Shown here in pieces: positions 1 through 8,107 of a DNA stretch of 64,000 nt. Under the pieces are notes generated by a model, which was not told the origin of the DNA, ran no database searches, and saw nothing but the letters and a program-made list of their open reading frames with translations. Positions within the stretch are counted from its first letter, which is position 1, and every line of letters starts with the position of its first letter. The position numbers and the translations under genes are program-made. This DNA comes from Amycolatopsis alba DSM 44262 (GTDB lineage Bacteria; Actinomycetota; Actinomycetes; Mycobacteriales; Pseudonocardiaceae), in contig NZ_KB913032.1 of assembly GCF_000384215.1 (NCBI RefSeq), forward strand, positions 3,799,665 to 3,863,664, read 5' to 3'.

Positions 1-2960
1 ACAAGACGCTGACCACGGACAAGATCAACCAGTTCTTCAACGACGCCTCGTACGGCGTCCAGTCCGGGCAGGTCGAGAGCACGATCAAACCGCGTTCGGA
101 CGTGACGATCACGCGCGACAAGGCGACGGGCGTCCCCCGGATCGTCGGCACGACGCGGCCGGGCACGATGTACGGCGCCGGATACGCCGCCGGGCAGGAC
201 CGGCTGTGGCTGATGGACATCATGCGCCGGGTCGGTCGCGGCCAGCTGACGTCGTACGCCGGAGGAGCACAGGGAAACCGCGAACTCGAGCAGAGCTTCT
301 TCGCTTCGGCGCCTTACACCGAACAGGAACTGCAGAAGCAGATCGACAACGCCGTGGCCAGCGGTCCGCGCGGCGCGCAGGGCAAGGCCGACGCCGAGGC
401 TTACGTCCAGGGCGTCAACAAGTACATCTCCGACTCGCACAGCGGCCGCTACTTCCCCGGCGAGTACGTCCTGACCGGACACGTCGACGCGATCACGAAC
501 GCCGGGACCATCGAGCCGTTCAAGCTGACCGACCTCGTCGTCCTCGCGGCCGTCGTCGGAGCGCAGTTCGGCGCCGGTGGTGGCGGTGAGGTACAGAACG
601 CCATCGCGAAGATGGCGATGCAGGAGAAGTACGGTCTCGAACAGGGCGACAAGGTCTGGAAGAGCTTCCGGTCCGAAGACGACCCCGAGACCGTCAAGAC
701 CCTCCACAGTGGACAGAACTTCGACTACGGCAAGGCGCCCGCGAACCCGCAGGGCGCGGCCATCCCGGACAAGGGAACGGTCTCCGGGCAGCAGCTGGTC
801 TTCGACCCGACCGGATCCGCCGGGACGGCGACACCCGCCAAGGTGGACGTTCCCGCGCCCGAGGACCAGAAGGCCGTCCGCGGCATCTTCGACGACGGTG
901 TCCTGCCCGGCAACATGCTGTCGGAGAAGCACGGCATGTCCAACGCGCTGGTCGTCTCCGGCGCCAAGACCGCGAGCGGTCACCCGGTCGCCGTCTTCGG
1001 CCCGCAGGCCGGCTACTTCGCGCCGCAATTGCTGATGCTGCAGGAACTCCAGGGCCCTGGCATCAGTGCCCGCGGCGCCTCCTTCGCGGGCATCAGCATG
1101 TACGTGCTGCTCGGCCGCGGCAAGGACTACTCGTGGAGCGCGACCTCGGCGTCGCAGGACATCACCGACACCTACGCCGTCGAACTGTGCGAGCAGAACG
1201 GTTCCGCGCCGACGAAGAACTCCAACTTCTACCGCTTCCGCGGTCAGTGCCTGCCGTTCGAGATCGTCGAGCGCAAGAACGCCTGGAAGCCCACCATCGC
1301 CGACGGGACGGCCGAAGGTTCGTACACCCTGCGCAGCTTCCGCACCAAGTACGGGCCGGTGTCGAGCCGGGCGCTGGTCGGCGGCAAACCGGTCGCGTAC
1401 GCGTCGCTGCGGTCGACCTTCCAGCACGAGATCGACACGATCATCGGCTTCCAGAAGTTCAACGATCCGGACGCGATCAAGTCGGCGAAGGACTTCCAGG
1501 TCGCGGCGGCCGACGTCAACCAGACCTACAACTGGTTCTACGCCGACTCCCGCGACATCGCGTACTTCAACTCCGGCTCGAACCCGGTCCGCAATCCGAA
1601 CGTCGACCCGGCGATGCCGGTGCGGGGCGACGCCGGATTCGACTGGCAGGGCTGGAATCCCGACGGCAACCTCGCGAACTACACACCGTCCTCGCAGCAT
1701 CCGCAGTCGATCAACCAGGACTACTACATCAGCTGGAACAACGCGCAGAGCAACGGCTACGCGGCCAGCGGCGCGGACAAGAGTTCCGTGCACCGCGGCG
1801 ATCTGATCGACGCGCGGGTCAAGAAGATGGTCTCCAGCGGCACCAAGGTGACGCGGGTGAACCTCACGCAGGCCATGGAGGAAGCAGCACTGGCCGACCT
1901 CCGCGCGGAGAAGGTGCTGCCCGAGCTGCTCAAGGTGCTCGACAAGGCGCCCGTGACCGGTCCCGCCGCGGACGCGGTGACGAAGCTGAAAACCTGGCTC
2001 TCCGCGGGCGCCCTGCGTTCGGAGACGTCGCCGGGCAGCAAGGCCTACGCGAACGCCGACGCGATCCGGATCATGGACGCCTGGTGGCCGCTGCTGGTCA
2101 ACGCCCAGTTCAAACCCGGTATGGGCGACGCCGCGTATGCCGCAATGGTGGGTGTGCTGAAGATCAACGAGTCGCCTTCGGGCTGGCAGAACGAGGTTCC
2201 CGGCAAGCACGTCGGCCAGCCGCACGCGGGTTCGTCGTACCAGGCGGGCTGGTGGGGCTATGTGCACAAGGACATCCGGTCGGTCCTCGGGCAGAACGTC
2301 GCCGGTCCGCTGCCCGTGAAGTACTGCGGTGGCGGCGACGTCGACGCCTGCCGTCAGGTGCTGCTCGACTCGCTGACCCAGGCGGCCGCGCAGCCCGCCA
2401 ACACCGTGTATCCCGGTGACGGCGACTGCGGCGCGGGCGACCAGTGGTGCGCCGACACGATCATCCACCGCGCGCTCGGCGGGATCACGCAGGACAAGAT
2501 GAGCACCCAGAACCGGCCGACCTTCCAGCAGGTCGTGGAGTTCCCGGCGAAGCGCGGCGACAACATCGCCAACCTCGCCACCGGCCGGTCGGTGAGCGCG
2601 AGCAGCCACGAGACCGGCTGGTACAACTCGCCGCCGTCCAACGCGATCGACGTCGATCTGTCGACGCGCTGGGCGAGCGACTGGAGCGACAACCAGTCGA
2701 TCACCGTCGACCTCGGCTCGGTGCAGCGTGTCTCCCGCGCCGTCCTGCACTGGGAATCCGCGTACGGGAAGGCGTACAAGGTGCAGGTCTCGTCCGACGG
2801 GACGAACTGGCGCGACGTGGCGTCCATAGTGGACGGAGATGGCGGGCAGGACAACGTCGCCTTCGAGGCCACCGACGGCCGCTATGTCCGGATGGCCGGG
2901 GTTCAGCGAGGGACGAAGTACGGCTACTCCCTCTACGAGTTCGAGGTGTACGCCCACTAG
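1..2960 (+). CDS. Penicillin acylase family hydrolase with C-terminal discoidin (F5/8 type C) domain, 5' truncated
   Basis: The reading frame is open from the first bases of the window, so the N-terminus, including any signal peptide, lies outside; a GTG at 102 is probably internal. The family consists of Ntn hydrolases that cleave amide bonds of acylated substrates (penicillin G, acyl-homoserine lactones, quinacillin) after autocatalytic processing. The expected beta-chain start is seen as H-G-M-S-N-A-L-V-V-S-G, with the nucleophile Ser codon at 939-941. Asn- and Trp-rich acylase core sequence follows. The last ~130 residues (from about 2560) form a discoidin-like jelly roll starting N-I-A-N-L-A-T-G and ending Y-S-L-Y-E-F-E-V-Y, a carbohydrate- or surface-binding module common in secreted actinobacterial enzymes. 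The substrate cannot be told from sequence. A hairpin follows the stop codon. Confidence 0.9.
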   Translation, partial: KTLTTDKINQFFNDASYGVQSGQVESTIKPRSDVTITRDKATGVPRIVGTTRPGTMYGAGYAAGQDRLWLMDIMRRVGRGQLTSYAGGAQGNRELEQSFFASAPYTEQELQKQIDNAVASGPRGAQGKADAEAYVQGVNKYISDSHSGRYFPGEYVLTGHVDAITNAGTIEPFKLTDLVVLAAVVGAQFGAGGGGEVQNAIAKMAMQEKYGLEQGDKVWKSFRSEDDPETVKTLHSGQNFDYGKAPANPQGAAIPDKGTVSGQQLVFDPTGSAGTATPAKVDVPAPEDQKAVRGIFDDGVLPGNMLSEKHGMSNALVVSGAKTASGHPVAVFGPQAGYFAPQLLMLQELQGPGISARGASFAGISMYVLLGRGKDYSWSATSASQDITDTYAVELCEQNGSAPTKNSNFYRFRGQCLPFEIVERKNAWKPTIADGTAEGSYTLRSFRTKYGPVSSRALVGGKPVAYASLRSTFQHEIDTIIGFQKFNDPDAIKSAKDFQVAAADVNQTYNWFYADSRDIAYFNSGSNPVRNPNVDPAMPVRGDAGFDWQGWNPDGNLANYTPSSQHPQSINQDYYISWNNAQSNGYAASGADKSSVHRGDLIDARVKKMVSSGTKVTRVNLTQAMEEAALADLRAEKVLPELLKVLDKAPVTGPAADAVTKLKTWLSAGALRSETSPGSKAYANADAIRIMDAWWPLLVNAQFKPGMGDAAYAAMVGVLKINESPSGWQNEVPGKHVGQPHAGSSYQAGWWGYVHKDIRSVLGQNVAGPLPVKYCGGGDVDACRQVLLDSLTQAAAQPANTVYPGDGDCGAGDQWCADTIIHRALGGITQDKMSTQNRPTFQQVVEFPAKRGDNIANLATGRSVSASSHETGWYNSPPSNAIDVDLSTRWASDWSDNQSITVDLGSVQRVSRAVLHWESAYGKAYKVQVSSDGTNWRDVASIVDGDGGQDNVAFEATDGRYVRMAGVQRGTKYGYSLYEFEVYAH

Positions 2961-2971
2961 CTCCGTGGTGT

Positions 2972-3012
2972 GTGATGGGTCCCTGCCCGGATGTGCGGAA
3001 GGGGCCCATCAC
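2972..3012 (+). terminator. Hairpin after the acylase gene
   Basis: Left arm GTGATGGGTCCCT (2972-2984) pairs with AGGGGCCCATCAC (3000-3012) with one G-T wobble. There is no T tract, as is usual for actinobacterial intrinsic terminators. It lies 12 bases after the stop codon of the acylase. Confidence 0.6.
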
Positions 3013-3147
3013 AGCCAAGCTTGAGGCAACCTTGTCGGCCTGCCGTCCAGACCGCTTACGGTCAGGATCGCCGCGCGGCAGTCGAGGGGGACCACGACCA
3101 GGATCCTGTGGCTGATCGGCGCCGGATTCGTCGCCTTCGCGCTCACG

Positions 3148-3786
3148 GTGGCGTTCGGCTTTCTGCAGAAGCTCCCCGGTGTGCGAGGCGTGGAAATGCC
3201 CGAAAGCCGGTATGCCTACTTCATGATCGCCTCGCTCGCCCTCGGGTATTGGGCGTCGATCCTCCACCGGGAACGGCAGCTGGGCGACCTTCCGGCGCGG
3301 AACCGGCGCACGTCCGCCGTCAGGGTCCTCGGCGGCTGGTACCTGGCCTCGTTCCTGATCGCCTTCGGCGGTGGCGCGACGCTGGCCGTGACCATGTACT
3401 TCTCCACCGAGTCACGCACCTTCGCCTGGACATGGCTGGCACTCCTCGGATGGGCGGCGCTTTGCTCCACGGCGATCCTCATCTGGGCCGTGACCCGCCG
3501 GGTTCGCGGCGACGACGCCGCGTCCATCGCCGTCGACAATGAGTTACGCCTCCAGGACAGCCGCTTCCTGCCGCCCGTGTTCTTCCCGGTCGCGAGCCTG
3601 ATCGACCCGTTGTTCAGCCATCGGTCGCCGCCGGGCTTCACCTGGTGGATGGTGGGCTACGCCGCGCTCGCGGTCGCCGCGGCCTTCGTCGCGTACCGGC
3701 AGGACGCGCGACGGCCCGCCTTGCCACCCGGCGTTTACGGGACCGACGAGACCAGCTCGCCGGTCCCCGAGCCGAGGGCCCACTAG
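3148..3786 (+). CDS. Hypothetical multi-pass membrane protein (start uncertain)
   Basis: About 212 residues with roughly four hydrophobic segments. One runs around Y-F-M-I-A-S-L-A-L-G-Y-W, followed by W-Y-L-A-S-F-L-I-A-F-G-G-G, W-L-A-L-L-G-W-A-A-L-C-S-T and W-W-M-V-G-Y-A-A-L-A-V-A-A. No catalytic motif is recognised. The first standard start in this frame, GTG 3148, falls inside a hydrophobic stretch (I-L-W-L-I-G-A-G-F-V-A-F-A-L-T-V) that continues in frame upstream to a stop at 3022. The true start is therefore probably a non-ATG codon upstream, for example CTG 3106 behind a purine-rich GAGGGGGA at 3084-3091, or the annotated start shortens the protein. The next gene begins 26 bases downstream. 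Confidence 0.6.
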   Translation: MAFGFLQKLPGVRGVEMPESRYAYFMIASLALGYWASILHRERQLGDLPARNRRTSAVRVLGGWYLASFLIAFGGGATLAVTMYFSTESRTFAWTWLALLGWAALCSTAILIWAVTRRVRGDDAASIAVDNELRLQDSRFLPPVFFPVASLIDPLFSHRSPPGFTWWMVGYAALAVAAAFVAYRQDARRPALPPGVYGTDETSSPVPEPRAH

Positions 3787-3811
3787 CGAGGGCACGGTTT
3801 ACGGTGGCGGG

Positions 3812-4852
3812 GTGGACACGAACGACTGGTCACCCCGCACCCTCGCCGTCGCCGCCGGACGCCCCGAGGGCCCCGGCGAACCGCTGAACGTGCCGATCGT
3901 CGCGGCGAGCACCTTCGACGCCGGCGCCGACCGCGCGTATTCACGGGAGAACGGCACCCCGACCTGGGAAGCCCTCGAAGCCGCGATCGGCGCGCTCGAA
4001 GGCGGGCACGCCACCGCGTTCGCCTCGGGGATCGCGACGCTGAGCGCCGTCGTCGACACCCTGCAGGTCGGCGCGAAGGTCTGCGTCCCGACGTTCTCTT
4101 ACGCCGGGTCCCGCGGCCTGCTCGCGCACGCGCACCGCACCGGTCGCCTGGTGGTGACCGAGATCGCGCCGGACGACACGGCCGCCTGGGTCGCGGCCGC
4201 GGACGCCGACCTGCTCTGGCTCGAATCGCCGACCAACCCGACGCTCGACGTCATCGACATCGAGACGATCGCCGCCGCCGCGAACGGCCTGGTCGCCGTG
4301 GACAACACGTTCGCCACCCCGCTCGGGCAACGGCCGCTGGAGCTGGGCGCCGACATCGTCGTGCACAGCGCGACGAAACTCATCGGCGGGCACAGCGACC
4401 TGCTGCTCGGCCTGACGATCGCGGCCGACGAAGGCGTCGCGAAGGATCTGCGCGACGCGCGCACCCGGATGGGGGCGACGCCGGGAGCGCTCGAAGCGTG
4501 GCTGGCCCTGCGCGGGCTGCGGACGCTGCCGGTCCGTCTGGCCGAGCAGACCCGCACGGCCGCGCTCCTCGCGGCGCGCCTGCTCGATCACCCCGCGATC
4601 ACCCGTGTCCGCTATCCCGGCTCCGGCACGATGATCGCGTTCGAACTCCCGGACGCGGAAACCGCGGACAAGGTCATCGGATCGCTGCGGCTGATCCGGG
4701 CCGCCACCAGCCTCGGCGGGGTGGAGAGCCTGGTCGAGCGGCGGGCTTGGCTGGCGGGCGACGCGCACGTGCCCGCCGGACTGGTCCGGTTCAGCGTCGG
4801 TCTCGAAGATCCGGAAGATCTCTGGACGGACCTGGCCACGGCGCTCGCCTAG
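3812..4852 (+). CDS. PLP-dependent Cys/Met metabolism enzyme (cystathionine gamma-lyase/synthase-like)
   Basis: A fold-type I PLP enzyme of 346 residues; members make or cleave cystathionine, methionine or related thioethers in the cytosol. Visible family marks are the N-terminal cofactor-contact motif Y-S-R-E-N-G-T-P-T-W (~43-52), A-S-G-I-A-T-L-S (~71), the cofactor aspartate in V-A-V-D-N-T-F-A-T-P (~D164), and the Schiff-base lysine in V-V-H-S-A-T-K-L-I-G-G-H-S-D (K189). It is about 30-40 residues shorter than typical MetB/MetC proteins, and the usual Y-S-R-x-x-N-P-T motif is altered to an N-G-T-P-T arrangement, so the exact reaction is uncertain. The GTG start at 3812 follows a GGCGGG stretch. 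It is not clearly in an operon; a small membrane protein gene follows 18 bases later. Confidence 0.85.
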   Translation: MDTNDWSPRTLAVAAGRPEGPGEPLNVPIVAASTFDAGADRAYSRENGTPTWEALEAAIGALEGGHATAFASGIATLSAVVDTLQVGAKVCVPTFSYAGSRGLLAHAHRTGRLVVTEIAPDDTAAWVAAADADLLWLESPTNPTLDVIDIETIAAAANGLVAVDNTFATPLGQRPLELGADIVVHSATKLIGGHSDLLLGLTIAADEGVAKDLRDARTRMGATPGALEAWLALRGLRTLPVRLAEQTRTAALLAARLLDHPAITRVRYPGSGTMIAFELPDAETADKVIGSLRLIRAATSLGGVESLVERRAWLAGDAHVPAGLVRFSVGLEDPEDLWTDLATALA

Positions 4853-4870
4853 CGCCTTAACCTGGAGCGC

Positions 4871-5203
4871 GTGGAGGAGACGAAACCGCCTCGGCGGCTC
4901 GGTCAATGGCTGTGGGGCCTGTTCTGGCTCCTGGTGCTCGGATTCCTCGCGATCGTCGTGGCGGGCGTACTGGCCGAATTCGCGGCGATGCCCTGCCCGA
5001 GCGACAAGATCTGGGCCTGTGACGCGGAGAACCGGACCCTGGCCACCTTCATCCCCGCGATCGGGTTCGGTCTCGGGCTGCTGATCGCTGCCGTGGGCGG
5101 TGGCCGGGCGGTACGGAAGCGGACGTCGCCGAAGCCCTGGTTGCTCGGGGCGGGACTCCTCGGCGCGCTTTCCCTCGGGGTGGCCCTGTTCCTGGAGTTC
5201 TGA
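4871..5203 (+). CDS. Small hypothetical membrane protein
   Basis: 110 residues with three predicted membrane segments: W-G-L-F-W-L-L-V-L-G-F-L-A-I-V-V-A, F-I-P-A-I-G-F-G-L-G-L-L-I-A-A-V-G and W-L-L-G-A-G-L-L-G-A-L-S-L-G-V-A-L-F. Two cysteines (C-P-S-D-K-I-W-A-C) sit in the first extracytoplasmic loop and could form a disulfide. The start is GTG at 4871. No family is recognised. It may be cotranscribed with the PLP enzyme 18 bases upstream. Confidence 0.65.
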   Translation: MEETKPPRRLGQWLWGLFWLLVLGFLAIVVAGVLAEFAAMPCPSDKIWACDAENRTLATFIPAIGFGLGLLIAAVGGGRAVRKRTSPKPWLLGAGLLGALSLGVALFLEF

Positions 5204-5655
5204 TCGTGGCCTTCGGGTTGCCGGGAACCGGCTTTCGTGTCCGAACGGTCAATTCTTCACCGATGGGTACTCCGAACGTGTGAACCAGTGAGTAACAAAG
5301 GGTCGGAGAGTCACGGAAAGAGGTCGATCGGGCCAGGAAAACCGGCATTTCCGGGACGTTCCGCGGAAGAGGAAAAAATGCTTCCGCAACGCGACCGCTT
5401 CGGTCGTTCGGGTGTTAACATTCCTCCGTCGCCGCGAGTTCTTCCCGCCGCAGAGCGACTTCCGGGCCCTTGTATCGGGCCGGATCACCCTGGTGTTACC
5501 GGTTTTCCCAGTGGTTCTTGTCACCGTCCATTCGCTACTGACAAGCCGCGCTTTTCCGGCAAGATCGCGCTGTCACCCGAACGTGGGTATTCCCCTCGGG
5601 TGGTCGCATGGTGGGGGTCACCGTGCGTTGCGATGCTTTTCACTGGGAGATCACT
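5204..5655 (+). other. Long AT-richer intergenic/leader region with tandem hairpins
   Basis: A 452-base gap with clearly lower GC content than the flanking genes. It holds two adjacent stem-loops: GCGGAAG (5363-5369) with CTTCCGC (5381-5387), then CGACCG-CTT-CGGTCG (5392-5406), followed by the AT-rich GTTAACATTCC. The downstream gene starts at TTG 5656. A promoter and a structured 5' leader are likely. I could not match it to a known riboswitch class, and no protein-like reading frame is convincing here. Confidence 0.4.
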
Positions 5656-6342
5656 TTGAAGAAGACGTTGGGCCGCCTCGCGGGCGCGGTGCTGGCCGGC
5701 GCCGTCATCTCGCTGGCCGTGACGCCTGCCGCGTCGGCGCAGGACGAAGCGACGACGACGCCCCCCGCGGCGCCGACCGAGACCTCGTCCTCCGCTCCGG
5801 CGGAGCCGTCCTGGTCGGGTGGCAAGGCCAGCTCCGGTCCCGAGTGGTCGGGCGGCAAGGCGACGACCGCTCCGCCGGAGACGACCGAGACCGGCACGCC
5901 GACCTCGACCAGCGGCACGCCGACTTCCAGCAAGCCGACGCAGACCTCCACCTCGGAGAAGCCGACCACCACCACCCCGCCGAAGCCGGTGCTGAACGTC
6001 GGCGCCGGATACGTCGAGGGCAACGAGGGCGCGCTGGCCATCCTCTGCGGTTCGGAGCCCACCGGCGTCACCGCGCCGGACTTCACCGTCGTCGACTCGT
6101 TCCAGGACGGTGGCGACGCCTACCTGTGGATCTACATCATCGAGGCCAAGCCCGGCTTCAAGGGCACCTCGAGCACCTTCACCTGGACCTGCGACGGCAA
6201 GCCGGGCAAGGGTGACATCGAGATCGAGGGCACGGTCGGCGGCGGGACCGCGCCGGGCGCCAAGCCGGAGACGCCGAAGAAGCAGGTCAAGCTGAAGCCC
6301 AAGGGCGGCATCGAGACCGGTTTCGGCGCCACCGCGGCCTGA
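5656..6342 (+). CDS. Secreted Thr/Pro-rich protein, putative sortase-associated substrate
   Basis: 228 residues from TTG 5656, preceded by GGGAG at 5646-5650. This start gives a clean Sec signal peptide (K-K-T-L-G-R-L-A-G-A-V-L-A-G, ending T-P-A-A-S-A, probable cut before Q-D-E). Upstream in-frame starts would spoil it. The mature part opens with two W-S-G-G-K-A repeats inside a long T/P/S-rich linker (residues ~35-105), typical of wall-spanning stalks. It is followed by a ~100-residue globular region with two Cys (L-C-G-S-E and T-W-T-C-D-G). The C-terminus is K-P-K-G-G-I-E-T-G-F-G-A-T-A-A, with no hydrophobic helix or basic tail, so it is not a classical LPXTG sorting signal. The sortase gene starts 4 bases after the stop, which implies a functional link. 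Confidence 0.75.
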   Translation: MKKTLGRLAGAVLAGAVISLAVTPAASAQDEATTTPPAAPTETSSSAPAEPSWSGGKASSGPEWSGGKATTAPPETTETGTPTSTSGTPTSSKPTQTSTSEKPTTTTPPKPVLNVGAGYVEGNEGALAILCGSEPTGVTAPDFTVVDSFQDGGDAYLWIYIIEAKPGFKGTSSTFTWTCDGKPGKGDIEIEGTVGGGTAPGAKPETPKKQVKLKPKGGIETGFGATAA

Positions 6343-6346
6343 TCCG

Positions 6347-6946
6347 ATGAAGCTCCTGACGCAGGGCGGCCGCCTGGTCGCGGCCGCCCTTGTCCTTTCC
6401 CTCGCGCTGACGGGCTGCGGCACCGACGAACCCGCCCCGGCCGCCTCGCAGGAGGCACCGGCGGAATCGGCTCCGCCGGTCGTCAAACCGTTCAACGGGA
6501 CTCGCCCGACGAACGTGAAGATCCCCAAGATCGGCGCGGAATCGAGCCTGGTCACGGTCGCGGTCGGCAAGGACGGCAAGATGTCCGTCCCGTCGGCGAA
6601 GAACCCGATGCAGGCCGCCTGGTACCGGCTCTCGCCGGTTCCCGGTGACGTCGGTCCGGCGATCGTGCTCGGACACGTCGACGGCAACAAGCAGCCGGGC
6701 ATCTTCTACAAGCTCAAGGACGTCAACCCCGGCGACGAGGTGCTCGTCGACCGCAGCGACGGCAAGAGCCTGAAGTTCGTGGTCGAGAAGAAGGACCAGG
6801 TGCCCAAGGACCAGTTCCCCGAGGACGCGGTCTACGGCAACACGGACAAGGCGCAGCTGCGGCTGATCACCTGTGGCGGTGTCTTCGACAAGGAAGAACA
6901 CAGCTACAAGGACAACATCATCGTCTACGCGAACCTGGTCGCCTGA
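6347..6946 (+). CDS. Class F-like sortase, predicted lipoprotein
   Basis: 199 residues. The N-terminus is a signal peptide ending in the lipobox L-T-G-C (Cys24), followed by an A/P/E-rich linker and a sortase beta-barrel from about residue 50 (G-T-R-P-T-N-V-K-I-P-K-I-G). The catalytic His is in V-L-G-H-V-D-G (H110) and the catalytic Cys in L-I-T-C-G-G (C176). The region after Cys reads S-Y-K-D-N-I-I-V-Y-A; I see no obvious third-position Arg there, and Lys may replace it, which needs structural alignment. Class F sortases of actinobacteria are transpeptidases of poorly known substrate range. It is translated with the secreted protein directly upstream (4-base gap), the likely partner. A strong hairpin follows at 6957-6999. 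Confidence 0.85.
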   Translation: MKLLTQGGRLVAAALVLSLALTGCGTDEPAPAASQEAPAESAPPVVKPFNGTRPTNVKIPKIGAESSLVTVAVGKDGKMSVPSAKNPMQAAWYRLSPVPGDVGPAIVLGHVDGNKQPGIFYKLKDVNPGDEVLVDRSDGKSLKFVVEKKDQVPKDQFPEDAVYGNTDKAQLRLITCGGVFDKEEHSYKDNIIVYANLVA

Positions 6947-6956
6947 CGCTTGATAC

Positions 6957-6999
6957 GAAAGGCCCCTTCACCGCGGATTTCGCGATGAAGGGGCCTTTC
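6957..6999. terminator. Bidirectional hairpin between convergent genes (GAAAGGCCCCTTCA family)
   Basis: Left arm GAAAGGCCCCTTCA (6957-6970) pairs perfectly with TGAAGGGGCCTTTC (6986-6999). After one mismatch CGCG pairs with CGCG, and the loop is GATTT. It lies between the convergent sortase and patatin genes. A nearly identical copy is at 50767-50809. Confidence 0.85.
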
Positions 7000-7007
7000 A
7001 CGTCAGC

Positions 7008-8051
7008 TCAGCCCACGCCGGCGGCCGGGAACGGGAACCCGTCCGGAGCCGCGGCCTCGGGATCGACCCACTTCCGCATTCCCGCGTCACAGGCCGCGTA
7101 ACCCCAGTTGATCAATCGCTCCTGCAGCACTTCCGGCAGCTTCGTCAGCCGCGTCGGGGTCTCCGCCAGCCCGTGTGTGAGCTTGACTGGAGCCTTCAGG
7201 GAAGTCTCCAGCTCGAAGTTCGAAAGGTTCACGTAGGAACCCCAATAGGCGCCCGCGAAATCCTTCTCCACGTAGGACTTCAGCAGCGCGCCCCGCCGCA
7301 GCTCACGGACCTGGTTGTCGATGACGTCGAGGACGCGCAGCAGCTGCCGTCCCCAGTCGCGTTTGACCTTCGGCGTGACCTTCATCCGCTTGCCCGCGTC
7401 GCTGACCAGCACCGTCGAGTGCCCCTCGACCGGGTCCAGGCCGAGGTTGTCGTAGACGCCGGCGTCGCTCAGCACGATCTTGCGGCCGGTCTCCTCCGAC
7501 AGCGGATCGCGGAGCACCACCGGCGACAGCATCGGCGGGAACGCCGAGGACGCGGCCACCGCTGTCGCGAGCGGGATGTTCCCGTGCGCCCCGTTCTGCC
7601 GGAAGAACCACCACAGCGCGCCGTCCTGGAGGTTCGTCGCGGTGAAGACGAACTGCGGGCCGTCGGGGTCCAGATCCTTGAGGCAGCAGTCGCCGAACAG
7701 GTGTTTCGCGTACACCCGCGCGAGTTCCTCGCCGGCGCTCCGCCACGGAATGGCCATGGCGCGCAAGGTGACCGGGATGTCGAGCCGGGTGCGCGCCAGG
7801 TTCCGGACCGGCGCGACGACCTTGTCGTCGAAGTTGTCCGCGACACCGTTTTCGAACTTCAGGTCCGACCACGCGTGCGCGAGCACGCCCGCCGCGATCG
7901 AGCCGCCCGAAACGCTGGAGAACGTCGAGATCTTCGACAGCCAGCCGAGTTCGTTGAGCCGCCACAGGGCTCCGGTGTGGAACAGCATCGCGCGATAGCC
8001 ACCGCCGGACAGCGCCAGGCCGACGCCTTGGCGGGGGTTCGAAGGCTCCAT
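7008..8051 (-). CDS. Patatin-like phospholipase family protein
   Basis: About 347 residues. Patatin-like enzymes are Ser-Asp dyad lipid acyl hydrolases. The oxyanion-hole loop is A-L-S-G-G-G-Y-R-A near the N-terminus; the nucleophile Ser lies in S-S-V-S-G-G-S-I-A-A-G; the dyad Asp is in L-S-D-A-G-V-Y-D-N-L-G. There is no signal peptide, so it is probably cytosolic or membrane-associated. I prefer the Met at 8051 because GGGGGA lies just upstream; an ATG at 8063 would add four residues and has no good ribosome site. It is convergent with the sortase gene, sharing the hairpin at 6957-6999, and is transcribed in the same direction as the FadR-type regulator upstream, about 56 bases away. Confidence 0.88.
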   Translation of the reverse strand: MEPSNPRQGVGLALSGGGYRAMLFHTGALWRLNELGWLSKISTFSSVSGGSIAAGVLAHAWSDLKFENGVADNFDDKVVAPVRNLARTRLDIPVTLRAMAIPWRSAGEELARVYAKHLFGDCCLKDLDPDGPQFVFTATNLQDGALWWFFRQNGAHGNIPLATAVAASSAFPPMLSPVVLRDPLSEETGRKIVLSDAGVYDNLGLDPVEGHSTVLVSDAGKRMKVTPKVKRDWGRQLLRVLDVIDNQVRELRRGALLKSYVEKDFAGAYWGSYVNLSNFELETSLKAPVKLTHGLAETPTRLTKLPEVLQERLINWGYAACDAGMRKWVDPEAAAPDGFPFPAAGVG

Positions 8052-8107
8052 TTCATCCCCCATGTGAGCGAGTTTAGGGGGGTGAGTCGCCCGAACGCCA
8101 CGAACCG

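Noticed and set aside
5608..5655. GTG 5608 as start of the secreted protein
   Set aside because: It would add 16 residues in front of a complete signal peptide; TTG 5656 has a purine-rich site and gives a normal signal peptide.
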